Of a stretch of DNA of 64,000 bases, positions 1 to 7,390 are shown piece by piece (the stretch's first letter is position 1; each line of letters begins with the position of its first letter). The DNA is from Duganella sacchari (GTDB lineage Bacteria > Pseudomonadota > Gammaproteobacteria > Burkholderiales > Burkholderiaceae_D). The stretch is taken from the NCBI RefSeq assembly GCF_900143065.1, contig NZ_FRCX01000001.1:372001-436000 (forward strand). The letters run 5' to 3'. The notes below the pieces were generated by a model. It had not been told where the DNA came from, made no database searches, and saw only the letters and a program-made list of their open reading frames with translations. A program made the translations under genes and the position numbers.

Positions 1-191
1 ATGACGGAGGCGTGGGCCACGTCGGGTTTGTTGGAACCATCGACTGCCGGGACGTGCTGCATGGCGTCGAAGTAAGCGCGCCAGTTGTCTGGGACGGAGC
101 CTGGATTGTCGAGGTACGCTTCGTACAGTTCCTCAACGTACGGGGCGTTCCCACCAAACAGGTAGGAGTTGGACGTGTATTGTTGCATCAT
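1..191 (-). CDS. sucA: 2-oxoglutarate dehydrogenase E1 component, N-terminal part (cut by window start)
   Basis: Only the first 63 codons are in the window. The translation starts MMQQYTSNSYLFGGNAPYVE and continues with a segment ending in the NWRAYFD element. This is the typical N-terminus of the E1 subunit of 2-oxoglutarate dehydrogenase, the thiamine-diphosphate enzyme that decarboxylates 2-oxoglutarate in the TCA cycle. Two ATGs are adjacent (191 and 188). An AAAGGTGAG Shine-Dalgarno at about 197-205 supports either. It points the same way as gltA and the sdh genes. In related genomes sucA usually follows gltA closely, so the 7-kb block between them here is notable. Identification rests on a short segment but the motif is distinctive. 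Confidence 0.85.
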   Translation of the reverse strand, partial: MMQQYTSNSYLFGGNAPYVEELYEAYLDNPGSVPDNWRAYFDAMQHVPAVDGSNKPDVAHASV

Positions 192-243
192 TCTTGCTCA
201 CCTTTCTTCGCGCTTCGCGAGGAATTAGCGGGTTAATCTAACC
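192..243 (-). promoter_or_regulatory. sucA 5' leader with two small hairpins
   Basis: Two perfect short inverted repeats lie just upstream of sucA: GGTTA/TAACC at 231-243 and TCGCG/CGCGA at 208-220. The second directly abuts the ribosome-binding site at 197-205. A conserved sucA RNA motif is known upstream of sucA in Burkholderiales; I cannot confirm that this is a member without a covariance-model search. The rest of the gap to 465 shows no gene. Confidence 0.3.
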
Positions 244-465
244 TTCCGCGACACGGCCTGACCGGTTAGCGGATTGCACATCAAGTTGTGGGGAAGGGCT
301 ATTTGTTTGGGTTATACCTAAAACGGGTCCTTCAGCATAGCACCGGTATTGTATCCCAACAACCATTGGCGCGACAAAATCCGGATGAATCTTTCAGCAT
401 TAATTTTAATTTAAGCCGCATGGATACTGGCCGGAAGCGTAATGTTTTCATATTTTCAACGGCGT

Positions 466-1353
466 TTACGCAGCGAACCAGTCCAGCAGAAAGTCCAGCA
501 TGGTACGCAAGGCCGGTGGCATGTGCTGGCGCGAGGTATAGATGCCATAGATCCCCATACGCTGGGGAGTGTATCCAGGGAGCAACGCCACCAGGCGCCC
601 CTCGGCGATCAACGGGCCGGCGCTATACAGCGGTTGCAGTGCAATGCCGGCGCCCTGGCTGGCCGCCTTGAGCAGGACCAGATCCTCATCGGCGGACAGG
701 TTGCCGCTCACCGGTACCGATAGCGCCTCGCCACTTTGCTCCCGCGTGAACTGCCACAGGCTCTTGCCAAAGTAGTTGTAAGTCAGGCAGTTATGGCCAG
801 CCAGATCCTGCGGGTGCTGCGGCGTACCGCGCTGTTGCAGATAAGACGGCGCGGCGCAGACCACCGAGTCCGAGTGGCCCAGCTGGCGCGCGATCAGATT
901 GGGCTCCAGCGTGTTGGTCACGCGGAGCGCCAGGTCGATGCGCTCCTCAATCAGATTGACCGCACGGTTGCTGATTTGCAAGTCCACCGAAGTCAGCGGA
1001 TAGCGCCGCAGATACTGGCCTACGGCGCCCACAAGCAAGGCCTGCGCCAGCGACTGCGAGCACGTGATGCGCAACAGGCCGCGCGGTAGGTCAGCGTCAC
1101 TACCGGCGGCCACTGCCATATCATCGGCCACTTCCAGCATGCGGCGGCAGCGCGCCAACGTAAGGTCGCCGGCATTGGTCAGGCTCAGGCGGCGCGTGCT
1201 GCGGTGCAACAGACGGGCGCCGGCCCATTCTTCCATCTCTGCCAGATAGCGCGTGACCATGGCGCGTGACATCTCCAGCGCCTCCGCAGCGGCAATCATG
1301 CTGCCGCGTTCGGCAATCGTGACAAATACGCGTGCGGCGCTAATCCGATCCAT
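466..1353 (-). CDS. LysR-family transcriptional regulator
   Basis: A 295-residue protein with the usual LysR plan: an N-terminal winged helix-turn-helix (about residues 2-60, MDRISAARVFVTIAERGSM then AAEALEMSRAMVTRYLAEME), a linker helix, and an effector-binding domain to the C-terminus. The subfamily looks like those that read out small organic effectors, but no ligand can be named. It is transcribed divergently from the secreted MBL-fold protein at 1455, with about 100 bases between them, so that gene is the likely target. Length is normal for the family. Confidence 0.92.
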   Translation of the reverse strand: MDRISAARVFVTIAERGSMIAAAEALEMSRAMVTRYLAEMEEWAGARLLHRSTRRLSLTNAGDLTLARCRRMLEVADDMAVAAGSDADLPRGLLRITCSQSLAQALLVGAVGQYLRRYPLTSVDLQISNRAVNLIEERIDLALRVTNTLEPNLIARQLGHSDSVVCAAPSYLQQRGTPQHPQDLAGHNCLTYNYFGKSLWQFTREQSGEALSVPVSGNLSADEDLVLLKAASQGAGIALQPLYSAGPLIAEGRLVALLPGYTPQRMGIYGIYTSRQHMPPALRTMLDFLLDWFAA

Positions 1354-1454
1354 GATTCGTCCGTTTTAAGCAATTAACAAGCGCAGAATAGCGTATTTTT
1401 CTGTCGGAATAAGAAATTTAAGATAACGCCATTCTTACTTTTCTGGAGTGAACC

Positions 1455-2291
1455 ATGTTCAAACAAGTGATACTGACCGCCGCCCTCGCCACCGCCATCA
1501 GCGCTCACGCCGCGCCGCTGCACCTGGACGTCTTCAATCCCGGTGAAGCTGCAATCATGCCGGTCGCCTCGGTGATCGTCAGTGGCGCCAAGGACGCCGT
1601 GCTGATTGACGCCCAGTTCTCGCGCGGCGAGGCGGTCAAGCTGGTGGAGAAGATCAAGGCCGGCGGCAAGCACCTGACCACCGTCTACATCAGCAACGAC
1701 GACCCGGACTACTACTTCGGCCTGGACGTGATCCACGCCGCCTTCCCGGACGCGAAAATCGTCGCCCTGCCAGACGTCATCGCCGGCATCGAACGCAAGA
1801 AAGTCGCCAAAGTCGCCCACTGGGGTCCGATCCTGAAAGAGAACGCACCGCACGAAGTCATCGTGCCGCAGCCACTCAAAGGCAACAGCATCACGCTGGA
1901 AGGCCAGAAACTGGACATCACCCGCGAATACGTCTGGATTCCATCGATCAAGGCCGTGGTCGGCGGCGTCGATGTATTCAACGGCCTACACGTATGGACT
2001 GCCGATAGTCAGACGCCGGAATCGCGCAAGCAGTGGCTGTCGACGCTGGACCGCATCGCCGCGCTGAAGCCGGTGACCGTGGTACCGGGCCATTTCACGC
2101 CAGGCGTACCGCTGACGCCAGACAGCATCAGCTACACCCGCGACTACCTGATCAAGTTTGAAGGCGAAACGGCCAAGGCCGCCGATTCATCCGCGCTGAT
2201 CGCGCGCATGCAGCAGCTGTATCCCAACGCTGGCCTGCCAGTTGCGCTGGAAATCGGCGCCAAGGTCGCCAAGGGCGAAATGAAGTGGTGA
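1455..2291 (+). CDS. Secreted MBL-fold (metallo-beta-lactamase-like) protein with altered metal motif
   Basis: A 278-residue protein with a Sec signal peptide (MFKQVILTAALATAISAHA, cleavage near residue 19-20) followed by a metallo-beta-lactamase fold. Expected landmarks are present: a D at the ALIDAQ-like strand (AVLIDAQFS), a VPGHF element near residue 215, and a GGVDVFNG strand near 173. The core motif that should read HxHxDH reads NDDPDYYFG (about residues 85-93), so both histidines of the usual first metal site are replaced. Either a different metal arrangement or loss of hydrolase activity is possible. SD TGGAG precedes the ATG. Divergent from the LysR gene. Confidence 0.85.
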   Translation: MFKQVILTAALATAISAHAAPLHLDVFNPGEAAIMPVASVIVSGAKDAVLIDAQFSRGEAVKLVEKIKAGGKHLTTVYISNDDPDYYFGLDVIHAAFPDAKIVALPDVIAGIERKKVAKVAHWGPILKENAPHEVIVPQPLKGNSITLEGQKLDITREYVWIPSIKAVVGGVDVFNGLHVWTADSQTPESRKQWLSTLDRIAALKPVTVVPGHFTPGVPLTPDSISYTRDYLIKFEGETAKAADSSALIARMQQLYPNAGLPVALEIGAKVAKGEMKW

Positions 2292-2371
2292 AGTGGTAAT
2301 GCGCTGAGACGAGGCGGCGACAGCGGCGGTGAAGTGATACACTGCGCCGTCGTTGTTTATCCCCTCTTCCC

Positions 2372-3661
2372 ATGCACACCCTTGAGCAGTTGCGCAGCGG
2401 CGCGCTGGCAGGCATCACGCGCCTGACCTTGCGTTGCGGCCTCACCGAATTCCCGCGCGAGATCTACGCGCTGGCCGACAGCCTGGAAATTCTCGACCTC
2501 TCCGGCAATGCCCTGGGCGCGCTGCCGGACGATCTGCACCGGCTGCACAAGCTGCGCATCATTTTCTGCTCGGACAATCTGTTTGAAGAACTGCCCGCAG
2601 TGCTGGGCAAGTGCCCGGCGCTGACCATGGTCGGCTTCAAGGCCAACCGCATCCGCCACGTGCCCGCCGCCGCCCTGCCCGCTGCGTTGCGCTGGCTGGT
2701 GCTGACCGATAACGCGATTGAAGAACTGCCTGCGGCCCTGGGCGAACGCCCGCTGCTGCAAAAGCTCATGCTGGCCGGGAATCGCCTGCGTGCGCTGCCC
2801 GCGTCCATGGCCCAGTTGCACAAGCTGGAACTGCTGCGCATCGCCAGCAACCAGTTGAACGCGCTGCCGGACTGGCTGCTGTCGCTGCCGCGCCTGACCT
2901 GGCTGGCCTATGCCGGCAATCCGCTGTGCGACCAGCTGGAAGACACACTGGTGCACACGCCGTCCGCCGCCATCCCGTGGTCCGCGCTGACGCTGCGCGA
3001 CAAGCTGGGCGAAGGCGCCTCCGGCATCATCCACCGCGCCGACTGGCAGCGTGGCGCCGGCGCCGCCCAGCCAGTCGCCGTCAAGCTGTTCCGCGCCGCC
3101 ATGACCAGCGACGGCTCGCCGCTCAGCGAAATGGCGGCCTGTCTCGGCGCCGGTGCGCATCCGAACCTGATCCCGGTGCTCGGCCACGTTGCAGACCATC
3201 CCGACGCCACCCACGGCCTGGTGATGGCGCTCATCGATCCCGCCTTCCACAATCTGGCCGGCCCGCCAAGCCTGGACAGCTGCACGCGCGACATCTACGC
3301 CGCCGGCAAGCGCTTCGGCCTGCCGGCGGCGCTGGCGATCGCGCGCGCCATCGCCTCCGCCGCCGCGCAACTGCACCGCCACGGCATCATGCACGGCGAC
3401 CTGTACGCCCACAACATCCTGCACGACGACCACGGCCACACGCTGCTGGGCGACTTTGGCGCCGCCTCCTTCTACGACGCCGCCGGCCCGCAGGCCGACG
3501 CCATGCAGACATTGGAAGTGCGCGCCTTCGGCAAGCTGCTGGAAGAACTGCTGGACCGCTGCGACGCCGCGCCAGCCGCGCTGCGTGAACTGCAAGCCGC
3601 CTGCCAGCAAGGCCAGCCACGCTTCGCCCGCATCCAAGAACAGCTAGACAATCCATTCTAG
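2372..3661 (+). CDS. Leucine-rich-repeat protein kinase
   Basis: A 429-residue two-domain protein. Residues about 1-200 contain seven or so leucine-rich repeats of the LxxLxLxxNxLxxLP type (LEILDLSGNALGALPDDL, LQKLMLAGNRLRALPASM). Residues about 210-429 form a protein-kinase-like domain with a glycine loop (GEGASGIIHRA), a VAIK-type lysine (VAVKLF), a catalytic loop HGDLYAHN (Asp and Asn kept, HRD arginine replaced by Gly) and DFG (LLGDFGAAS). It is probably a cytoplasmic Ser/Thr kinase-like protein; there is no signal peptide or membrane segment. The partner recognised by the repeats is unknown. Nineteen-base gap to the BlaI-type gene. Confidence 0.88.
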   Translation: MHTLEQLRSGALAGITRLTLRCGLTEFPREIYALADSLEILDLSGNALGALPDDLHRLHKLRIIFCSDNLFEELPAVLGKCPALTMVGFKANRIRHVPAAALPAALRWLVLTDNAIEELPAALGERPLLQKLMLAGNRLRALPASMAQLHKLELLRIASNQLNALPDWLLSLPRLTWLAYAGNPLCDQLEDTLVHTPSAAIPWSALTLRDKLGEGASGIIHRADWQRGAGAAQPVAVKLFRAAMTSDGSPLSEMAACLGAGAHPNLIPVLGHVADHPDATHGLVMALIDPAFHNLAGPPSLDSCTRDIYAAGKRFGLPAALAIARAIASAAAQLHRHGIMHGDLYAHNILHDDHGHTLLGDFGAASFYDAAGPQADAMQTLEVRAFGKLLEELLDRCDAAPAALRELQAACQQGQPRFARIQEQLDNPF

Positions 3662-3679
3662 ATATTTTATTCTACATCC

Positions 3680-4060
3680 ATGAGTACCGCTAACCTGCCC
3701 AAACCGACCGCCTCCGAACTGGAGATGCTGCGCCTGCTGTTCGCGCTCGGCCCCGCCACCGCGCGGCAAGTGCACGAAGCCGCTCTGGAAACGCGTCCAG
3801 ACATGAACTACGCCACCGTGCTGCGCGTGCTGCAAGTGATGCACACCAAGGGCTTGCTGGCGCGCGATGAAAGCCAGCGCGCCCACGTCTACGCGCCGGT
3901 ACAGGAGCAGGACTCCGTCCAGACCAACCTGCTCAAGGACCTGATCCAGAAAGCCTTTGCCGGCTCAGGCAAAGCGCTGGTGCTGGCCGCCCTGCGCGGC
4001 GGTCACGTCAGCAAAAAAGAACGTGAAGAAATCCAGGCCCTGCTCGACCAGGAAAAGTAG
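3680..4060 (+). CDS. BlaI/MecI/CopY-family transcriptional regulator
   Basis: A 126-residue penicillinase-repressor-type winged-helix protein. The helix-turn-helix region is near residues 8-70 (LPKPTASELEMLRLLFALG, then the NYATVLRVLQVMHTKGLL recognition region), followed by a dimerisation tail. Members normally repress a target cleared by a BlaR1-like M56 membrane protease encoded next door. No such protease is present here; the neighbours are an LRR-kinase upstream and a small membrane protein downstream. Function without the partner is inferred only as DNA-binding repression. Confidence 0.9.
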   Translation: MSTANLPKPTASELEMLRLLFALGPATARQVHEAALETRPDMNYATVLRVLQVMHTKGLLARDESQRAHVYAPVQEQDSVQTNLLKDLIQKAFAGSGKALVLAALRGGHVSKKEREEIQALLDQEK

Positions 4061-4096
4061 CACTACAATGGTGCTCCTTCCACTGCGCACCATCAG

Positions 4097-4507
4097 ATGA
4101 CTACTCGCTTCTCTTCCTGGCCCGAACGGGCGCATCCTGTCCTGGCTGTCATGCTGGGCGTGGCGATATGCGCCGTGCCTGTCGTGCTGCCGCACGCCGA
4201 TCTGGCAAACCTGCCCGCCAATCTGTTTGCCTATACGTTCTGCTGCGTGCTCGTGTACCCGTTTGCGGCGCTGCTGCGCCACCGCATCACCAGCCTGCCG
4301 TCCATCTGGGGCATCGCCGCGCTGTTCCTGCTGGCGGCCTGCTTCTACCACACCAATATCATCGCCGAAACCGCCAGCAGCGCCTGGCCGCAGCGGCGCG
4401 ATGTGACGCTGGATAAATTCCTGTACAACCTGCCTCAGCTGACGCTGGGCGTGCTGGGCTGGTGGCTGCTGGTGCTGCGCCCGGACCGCCGCCACCGGGA
4501 GTCGTGA
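4097..4507 (+). CDS. Small integral membrane protein, unknown
   Basis: A 136-residue protein with about four hydrophobic helices (roughly residues 12-32, 38-60, 70-90 and 112-132) and a basic C-terminus (RPDRRHRES). No family recognised. It starts 36 bases after the BlaI-type gene and ends six bases before the next start, so it is probably co-transcribed with both and may be a target of that regulator. Confidence 0.6.
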   Translation: MTTRFSSWPERAHPVLAVMLGVAICAVPVVLPHADLANLPANLFAYTFCCVLVYPFAALLRHRITSLPSIWGIAALFLLAACFYHTNIIAETASSAWPQRRDVTLDKFLYNLPQLTLGVLGWWLLVLRPDRRHRES

Positions 4508-4512
4508 CAGCC

Positions 4513-5286
4513 ATGCCAAAGAAACTAGCCTCACTGGACGACCACGTTCAAGATATCACCGAGTCACGCGGCCGCAGCCACGCGGGGCGATTCCAGGCCG
4601 TGCCTGAAGGAACCGAACTGGTGGGTGACGTGGTGCTCGACAGCTGCAGCGCCGTTGCCGCAGCATTTGCCGCCGACGGCTTCAAGTGGGCAAAAAGCGG
4701 ACTGCGGTTTTCACGCAAGGCCGGCCCATTCACCCAGATCGTGTCGTTTCAGGCCGACAGCGCCAACACCTCCGGCCATCATGTTGCCGTTGCCATGCAC
4801 GCCCAGGTGAAGTCCGCTGCGCTGGAAAAGTGGCGTCAAATAAACCATGGCGTGACGGACAGCGCCACCGTCTGGACCACGCAAGCCGGCTATCTGGGCC
4901 CGGCGCACACTTATCTGAAATGGCAGCTGGTGGATGCACACACCCGCGCCGACGAAATCCAGAGCATGATCGAGACTGTGCGCGGTATCGTGCTTCCCGC
5001 GTTCGATGCCTGCTCGTCCATGGAAAGCCTCAGCACCCATCTGCTTGCGCGTCCGGAGATCACCCGGTTTCCGGACTGGGCGCTCGACATTGCACTCTGG
5101 GTTGGCAACAAGCAGGCGGCCGAAGGCCTCATTAAAATCTTCCTGGAATCCAGATCCGACCTGGCGGCCTTCTTCTATCAGGAATATCAACGCCAGCGCC
5201 AGACGCCTGTTGTTGGCAAAGCGGCAAACCGCTACCAGGCGTTTGTGCGGCTTTGCATAGACGCCTCGCTGCAGATACCGGCGTAG
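4513..5286 (+). CDS. DUF4304-like protein
   Basis: A 257-residue soluble protein beginning MPKKLASLDDHVQD. Residues about 55-165 resemble DUF4304: an FAADGFKWAKSGLRFSRKA strand-helix, the IVSFQADSANT strand, and later a WQLVDAHTRADEI element. An upstream in-frame start at 4462 would overlap the preceding gene by 46 bases, so the ATG at 4513 is preferred. DUF4304 proteins have no established function. The C-terminal third (about 200-257) is helical and does not match anything I know. Confidence 0.6.
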   Translation: MPKKLASLDDHVQDITESRGRSHAGRFQAVPEGTELVGDVVLDSCSAVAAAFAADGFKWAKSGLRFSRKAGPFTQIVSFQADSANTSGHHVAVAMHAQVKSAALEKWRQINHGVTDSATVWTTQAGYLGPAHTYLKWQLVDAHTRADEIQSMIETVRGIVLPAFDACSSMESLSTHLLARPEITRFPDWALDIALWVGNKQAAEGLIKIFLESRSDLAAFFYQEYQRQRQTPVVGKAANRYQAFVRLCIDASLQIPA

Positions 5287-5394
5287 CGCGCACCGGCCTA
5301 TTGCCTCATCAGGAAATTTCCGCTATATTGAACACCAGTTCTTTATAGCGGATTTTGTTCGAGCTAATCTGTTGTAAATTATTTAGCATCAAGA

Positions 5395-5450
5395 GTCGGT
5401 TATCCGACGCCAACCTGCCTACCCGGGCAAGGTGGAAGCCTTTACGGCGA
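5395..5450 (+). ncRNA. Possible structured RNA leader of the 108-residue protein gene
   Basis: The 237-base gap 5287-5523 has no convincing ORF but several strong local foldbacks. One is a perfect GTCGG-TTAT-CCGAC hairpin at 5395-5408. Another is a stem ACCTGCC (5413-5419) with GGCAAGGT (5426-5433, one bulged A), enclosed by CGCC (about 5408-5411) with CGGCG (about 5445-5449). The GC-rich segment follows an AT-rich promoter-like stretch (about 5330-5390). I do not recognise a riboswitch class; conserved cores of c-di-GMP, glycine, cobalamin, TPP and SAM riboswitches are not matched. Confidence 0.3.
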
Positions 5451-5523
5451 TGCGGCCTATTAACGGCAACGAAGCGGGCGCACATGGTTTGCTCCGAATC
5501 GAGCCAAGCTTTCTGGAGAAACC

Positions 5524-5850
5524 ATGACGACTCTTACCGCCCACTCCCACGACAACGTCAGCGCACTGCACAACCAGTTCCGCATGACCCACACCTTTCA
5601 TCTGCTGCTGGGCGCCAGCGAACCGGTCGCCGGCCAGCTGGAATCGACCTTGAAAAGTTCACACGCGCGCGTCGACAAATGGCTTATCCTGCGTCGTGGC
5701 GGCTGTTACGAGCACAGCATTACTGTGGGCGGCATCGGCGAGGCGTCCGCGCGCGCGTTGCGCAAGGCGTTTGCCAGCCTCAACAACGAAATCAAGGTCC
5801 ACGTCGAACACATGCTGCACTTTGATAGCGCCGTGTCGATTTCGCGCTAA
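5524..5850 (+). CDS. Hypothetical protein, 108 residues
   Basis: A short soluble protein starting MTTLTAHSHDNVSALHNQF with a clear SD (CTGGAG, six bases before the ATG). The middle alternates strand and helix (VDKWLILRRGGCYEHSITVGG, then a helix over GEASARALRKAFASLNNEI and a final strand IKVHVEHML). This beta-alpha-beta pattern could be a small ACT- or ferredoxin-like fold; that is inference from pattern only. No family recognised. Confidence 0.55.
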   Translation: MTTLTAHSHDNVSALHNQFRMTHTFHLLLGASEPVAGQLESTLKSSHARVDKWLILRRGGCYEHSITVGGIGEASARALRKAFASLNNEIKVHVEHMLHFDSAVSISR

Positions 5851-5903
5851 GTCATACGTCGTCATGTCAGGATGGCGGCGTGCCATCGCACCAGGAGACC
5901 AGC

Positions 5904-6551
5904 ATGACGATCACGATTACTGCATTTGAACGCTCGCCCGATGGCGGCAAGGGACTGGCGCGCGACACGCGCGTACGGTGGGCGCTGGAAGAAGCCGGTC
6001 TGGCCTACGAAGTACGGCCCGTGTCGTTTGCTGCGATGAAGGAGCCGGCGCATCTGCATCTCCACCCTTTTGGCCAGATCCCGACCTACGAGGAAGGCGA
6101 GCTGGCGCTGTTCGAGTCCGGCGCCATCATTTTTCACATCGCCTCGCACCATCCAGGCTTGCTGCCGGATGACACCAATGCCCGCGCCCGCGCGGTCACC
6201 TGGATTTTTGCCGCCCTCAACACCGTGGAGCCGCCGATTCTGGAAATCGTCACCGCCAAGTTCCAGGAAGGCGACAAGCCGTGGAGCAAAGAGCGTATGC
6301 CGTTGATTGCAGACCGCATCCGCCAACGTCTCAATCAGCTTTCCGCACGTCTCGGTGATGCCGACTGGCTGGATGGCGCGTTCAGCGCGGGTGACTTGAT
6401 GATGGTTTCGGTGCTGCTCCGGCTAAGACCATCCGGCATCCTGGACGAATTCCCCCACCTTGCCGCCTACGTCGCCCGTGGCGAAGCCCGCCCTGCCTAT
6501 CAACGCGCCTTTGCCGATCAACAGGCGTTCAACACGCGGCCGACAGCCTAG
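5904..6551 (+). CDS. Glutathione S-transferase family protein
   Basis: A 215-residue protein with a thioredoxin-like N-terminal domain (about 1-80) and an all-helical C-terminal domain. The glutathione-binding signature is visible: PFGQIPTYEEGELALFESGA, with the cis-proline after QI and the ES pair that contacts the gamma-glutamyl group. The catalytic Ser/Tyr near the N-terminus (FERSPDGGKG) is not obvious. An in-frame ATG eight codons upstream (5880) lacks a ribosome site, whereas AGGAG precedes 5904. Substrate unknown. Confidence 0.88.
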   Translation: MTITITAFERSPDGGKGLARDTRVRWALEEAGLAYEVRPVSFAAMKEPAHLHLHPFGQIPTYEEGELALFESGAIIFHIASHHPGLLPDDTNARARAVTWIFAALNTVEPPILEIVTAKFQEGDKPWSKERMPLIADRIRQRLNQLSARLGDADWLDGAFSAGDLMMVSVLLRLRPSGILDEFPHLAAYVARGEARPAYQRAFADQQAFNTRPTA

Positions 6552-6579
6552 CCGCATCTGCTGTCTTCAGGAACCCATC

Positions 6580-7308
6580 ATGTCCCAGAATATCTACGAC
6601 AACCAAGCCTTCTTCGATGGCTACGCGCAACTGCCACGCTCGCAGCGAGGTCTCGATGGCGCGCCCGAATGGGCCGCAATCCAGGCCATGCTCCCGGACC
6701 TGTCAGGAAAACGGGTGATCGACCTTGGCTGCGGTTACGGCTGGTTTTGCCGCAGCGCCCGCGCCGCTGGTGCAGCGGAAGTCGTTGGCGTCGACCTGTC
6801 CGAGAAAATGCTGGCCCGTGCACGGGAGCTGACCGACGATGCCGGCATCAGCTACCGGCTCGACGACCTCGAACAGCTCGCACTGCCCGCACAAACGTTC
6901 GATCTGGTCTACAGCTCGCTAACGCTGCACTACCTGCCCGACCTCGCACCGCTGCTGGCCGCCATCCATCATGCGCTGCAGCCGGGCGGATGGCTGGTGT
7001 TCTCCACCGAACACCCGATTTACACCTGCCCGACACGCCAGGCCTGGCTCACGGATGACGAGGGCCAGCGCTCCTGGGCCGTCAACAATTATCAAAACGA
7101 AGGCCCGCGTATCAGCAACTGGCTGGCCGACGGCGTACGCAAGTACCACCGGACCTTGGGCACCACCTTGAACGCGCTCATGGCCGCCGGCTTCACACTT
7201 CGCCATGTCGAGGAATGGGGACCGGGCGCGCAGCAGATCGCGGCCACGCCGGCACTGGCGGAAGAAGCGCAGCGGCCGATGCTGGTGCTGGTCTCGGCGC
7301 AGCGTTAG
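6580..7308 (+). CDS. Class I SAM-dependent methyltransferase
   Basis: A 242-residue Rossmann-fold methyltransferase. Motif I is VIDLGCGYGWFCRSA (about residues 44-58), followed by the acidic VVGVDLSEKML strand, an RLDDLEQLALP motif II region and LVYSSLTLHYLPDL post-motif. The start at 6580 follows CAGGAAC; an earlier in-frame start at 6460 would run back into the GST gene and is rejected. It resembles the UbiE/SmtA-like small-molecule methyltransferases; substrate not predictable. Twenty-eight bases after the GST gene, so likely co-transcribed. Confidence 0.88.
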   Translation: MSQNIYDNQAFFDGYAQLPRSQRGLDGAPEWAAIQAMLPDLSGKRVIDLGCGYGWFCRSARAAGAAEVVGVDLSEKMLARARELTDDAGISYRLDDLEQLALPAQTFDLVYSSLTLHYLPDLAPLLAAIHHALQPGGWLVFSTEHPIYTCPTRQAWLTDDEGQRSWAVNNYQNEGPRISNWLADGVRKYHRTLGTTLNALMAAGFTLRHVEEWGPGAQQIAATPALAEEAQRPMLVLVSAQR

Positions 7309-7340
7309 CGCATCCATCAGCGATTGCTCGCCGTAAGGAC

Positions 7341-7370
7341 GAAAAAAAACGGGCCGAAGCCCGTTTTTTT
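7341..7370. terminator. Bidirectional rho-independent terminator
   Basis: Stem ACGGGC/GCCCGT (7349-7354 and 7359-7364) with CGAA loop, flanked by an A-run on the left and a T-run on the right. It lies between the convergent methyltransferase and gltA genes and can serve both. Confidence 0.9.
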
Positions 7371-7390
7371 GTGCTGCATACAACCGTGGA

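Noticed and set aside
5409-5520. c-di-GMP (GEMM-I) riboswitch-like fragments (AGCC...GGCCTA)
   Set aside because: Only isolated short matches; the conserved CGCAAAGCC and GGTAGCGGGGTTACC core elements are absent.
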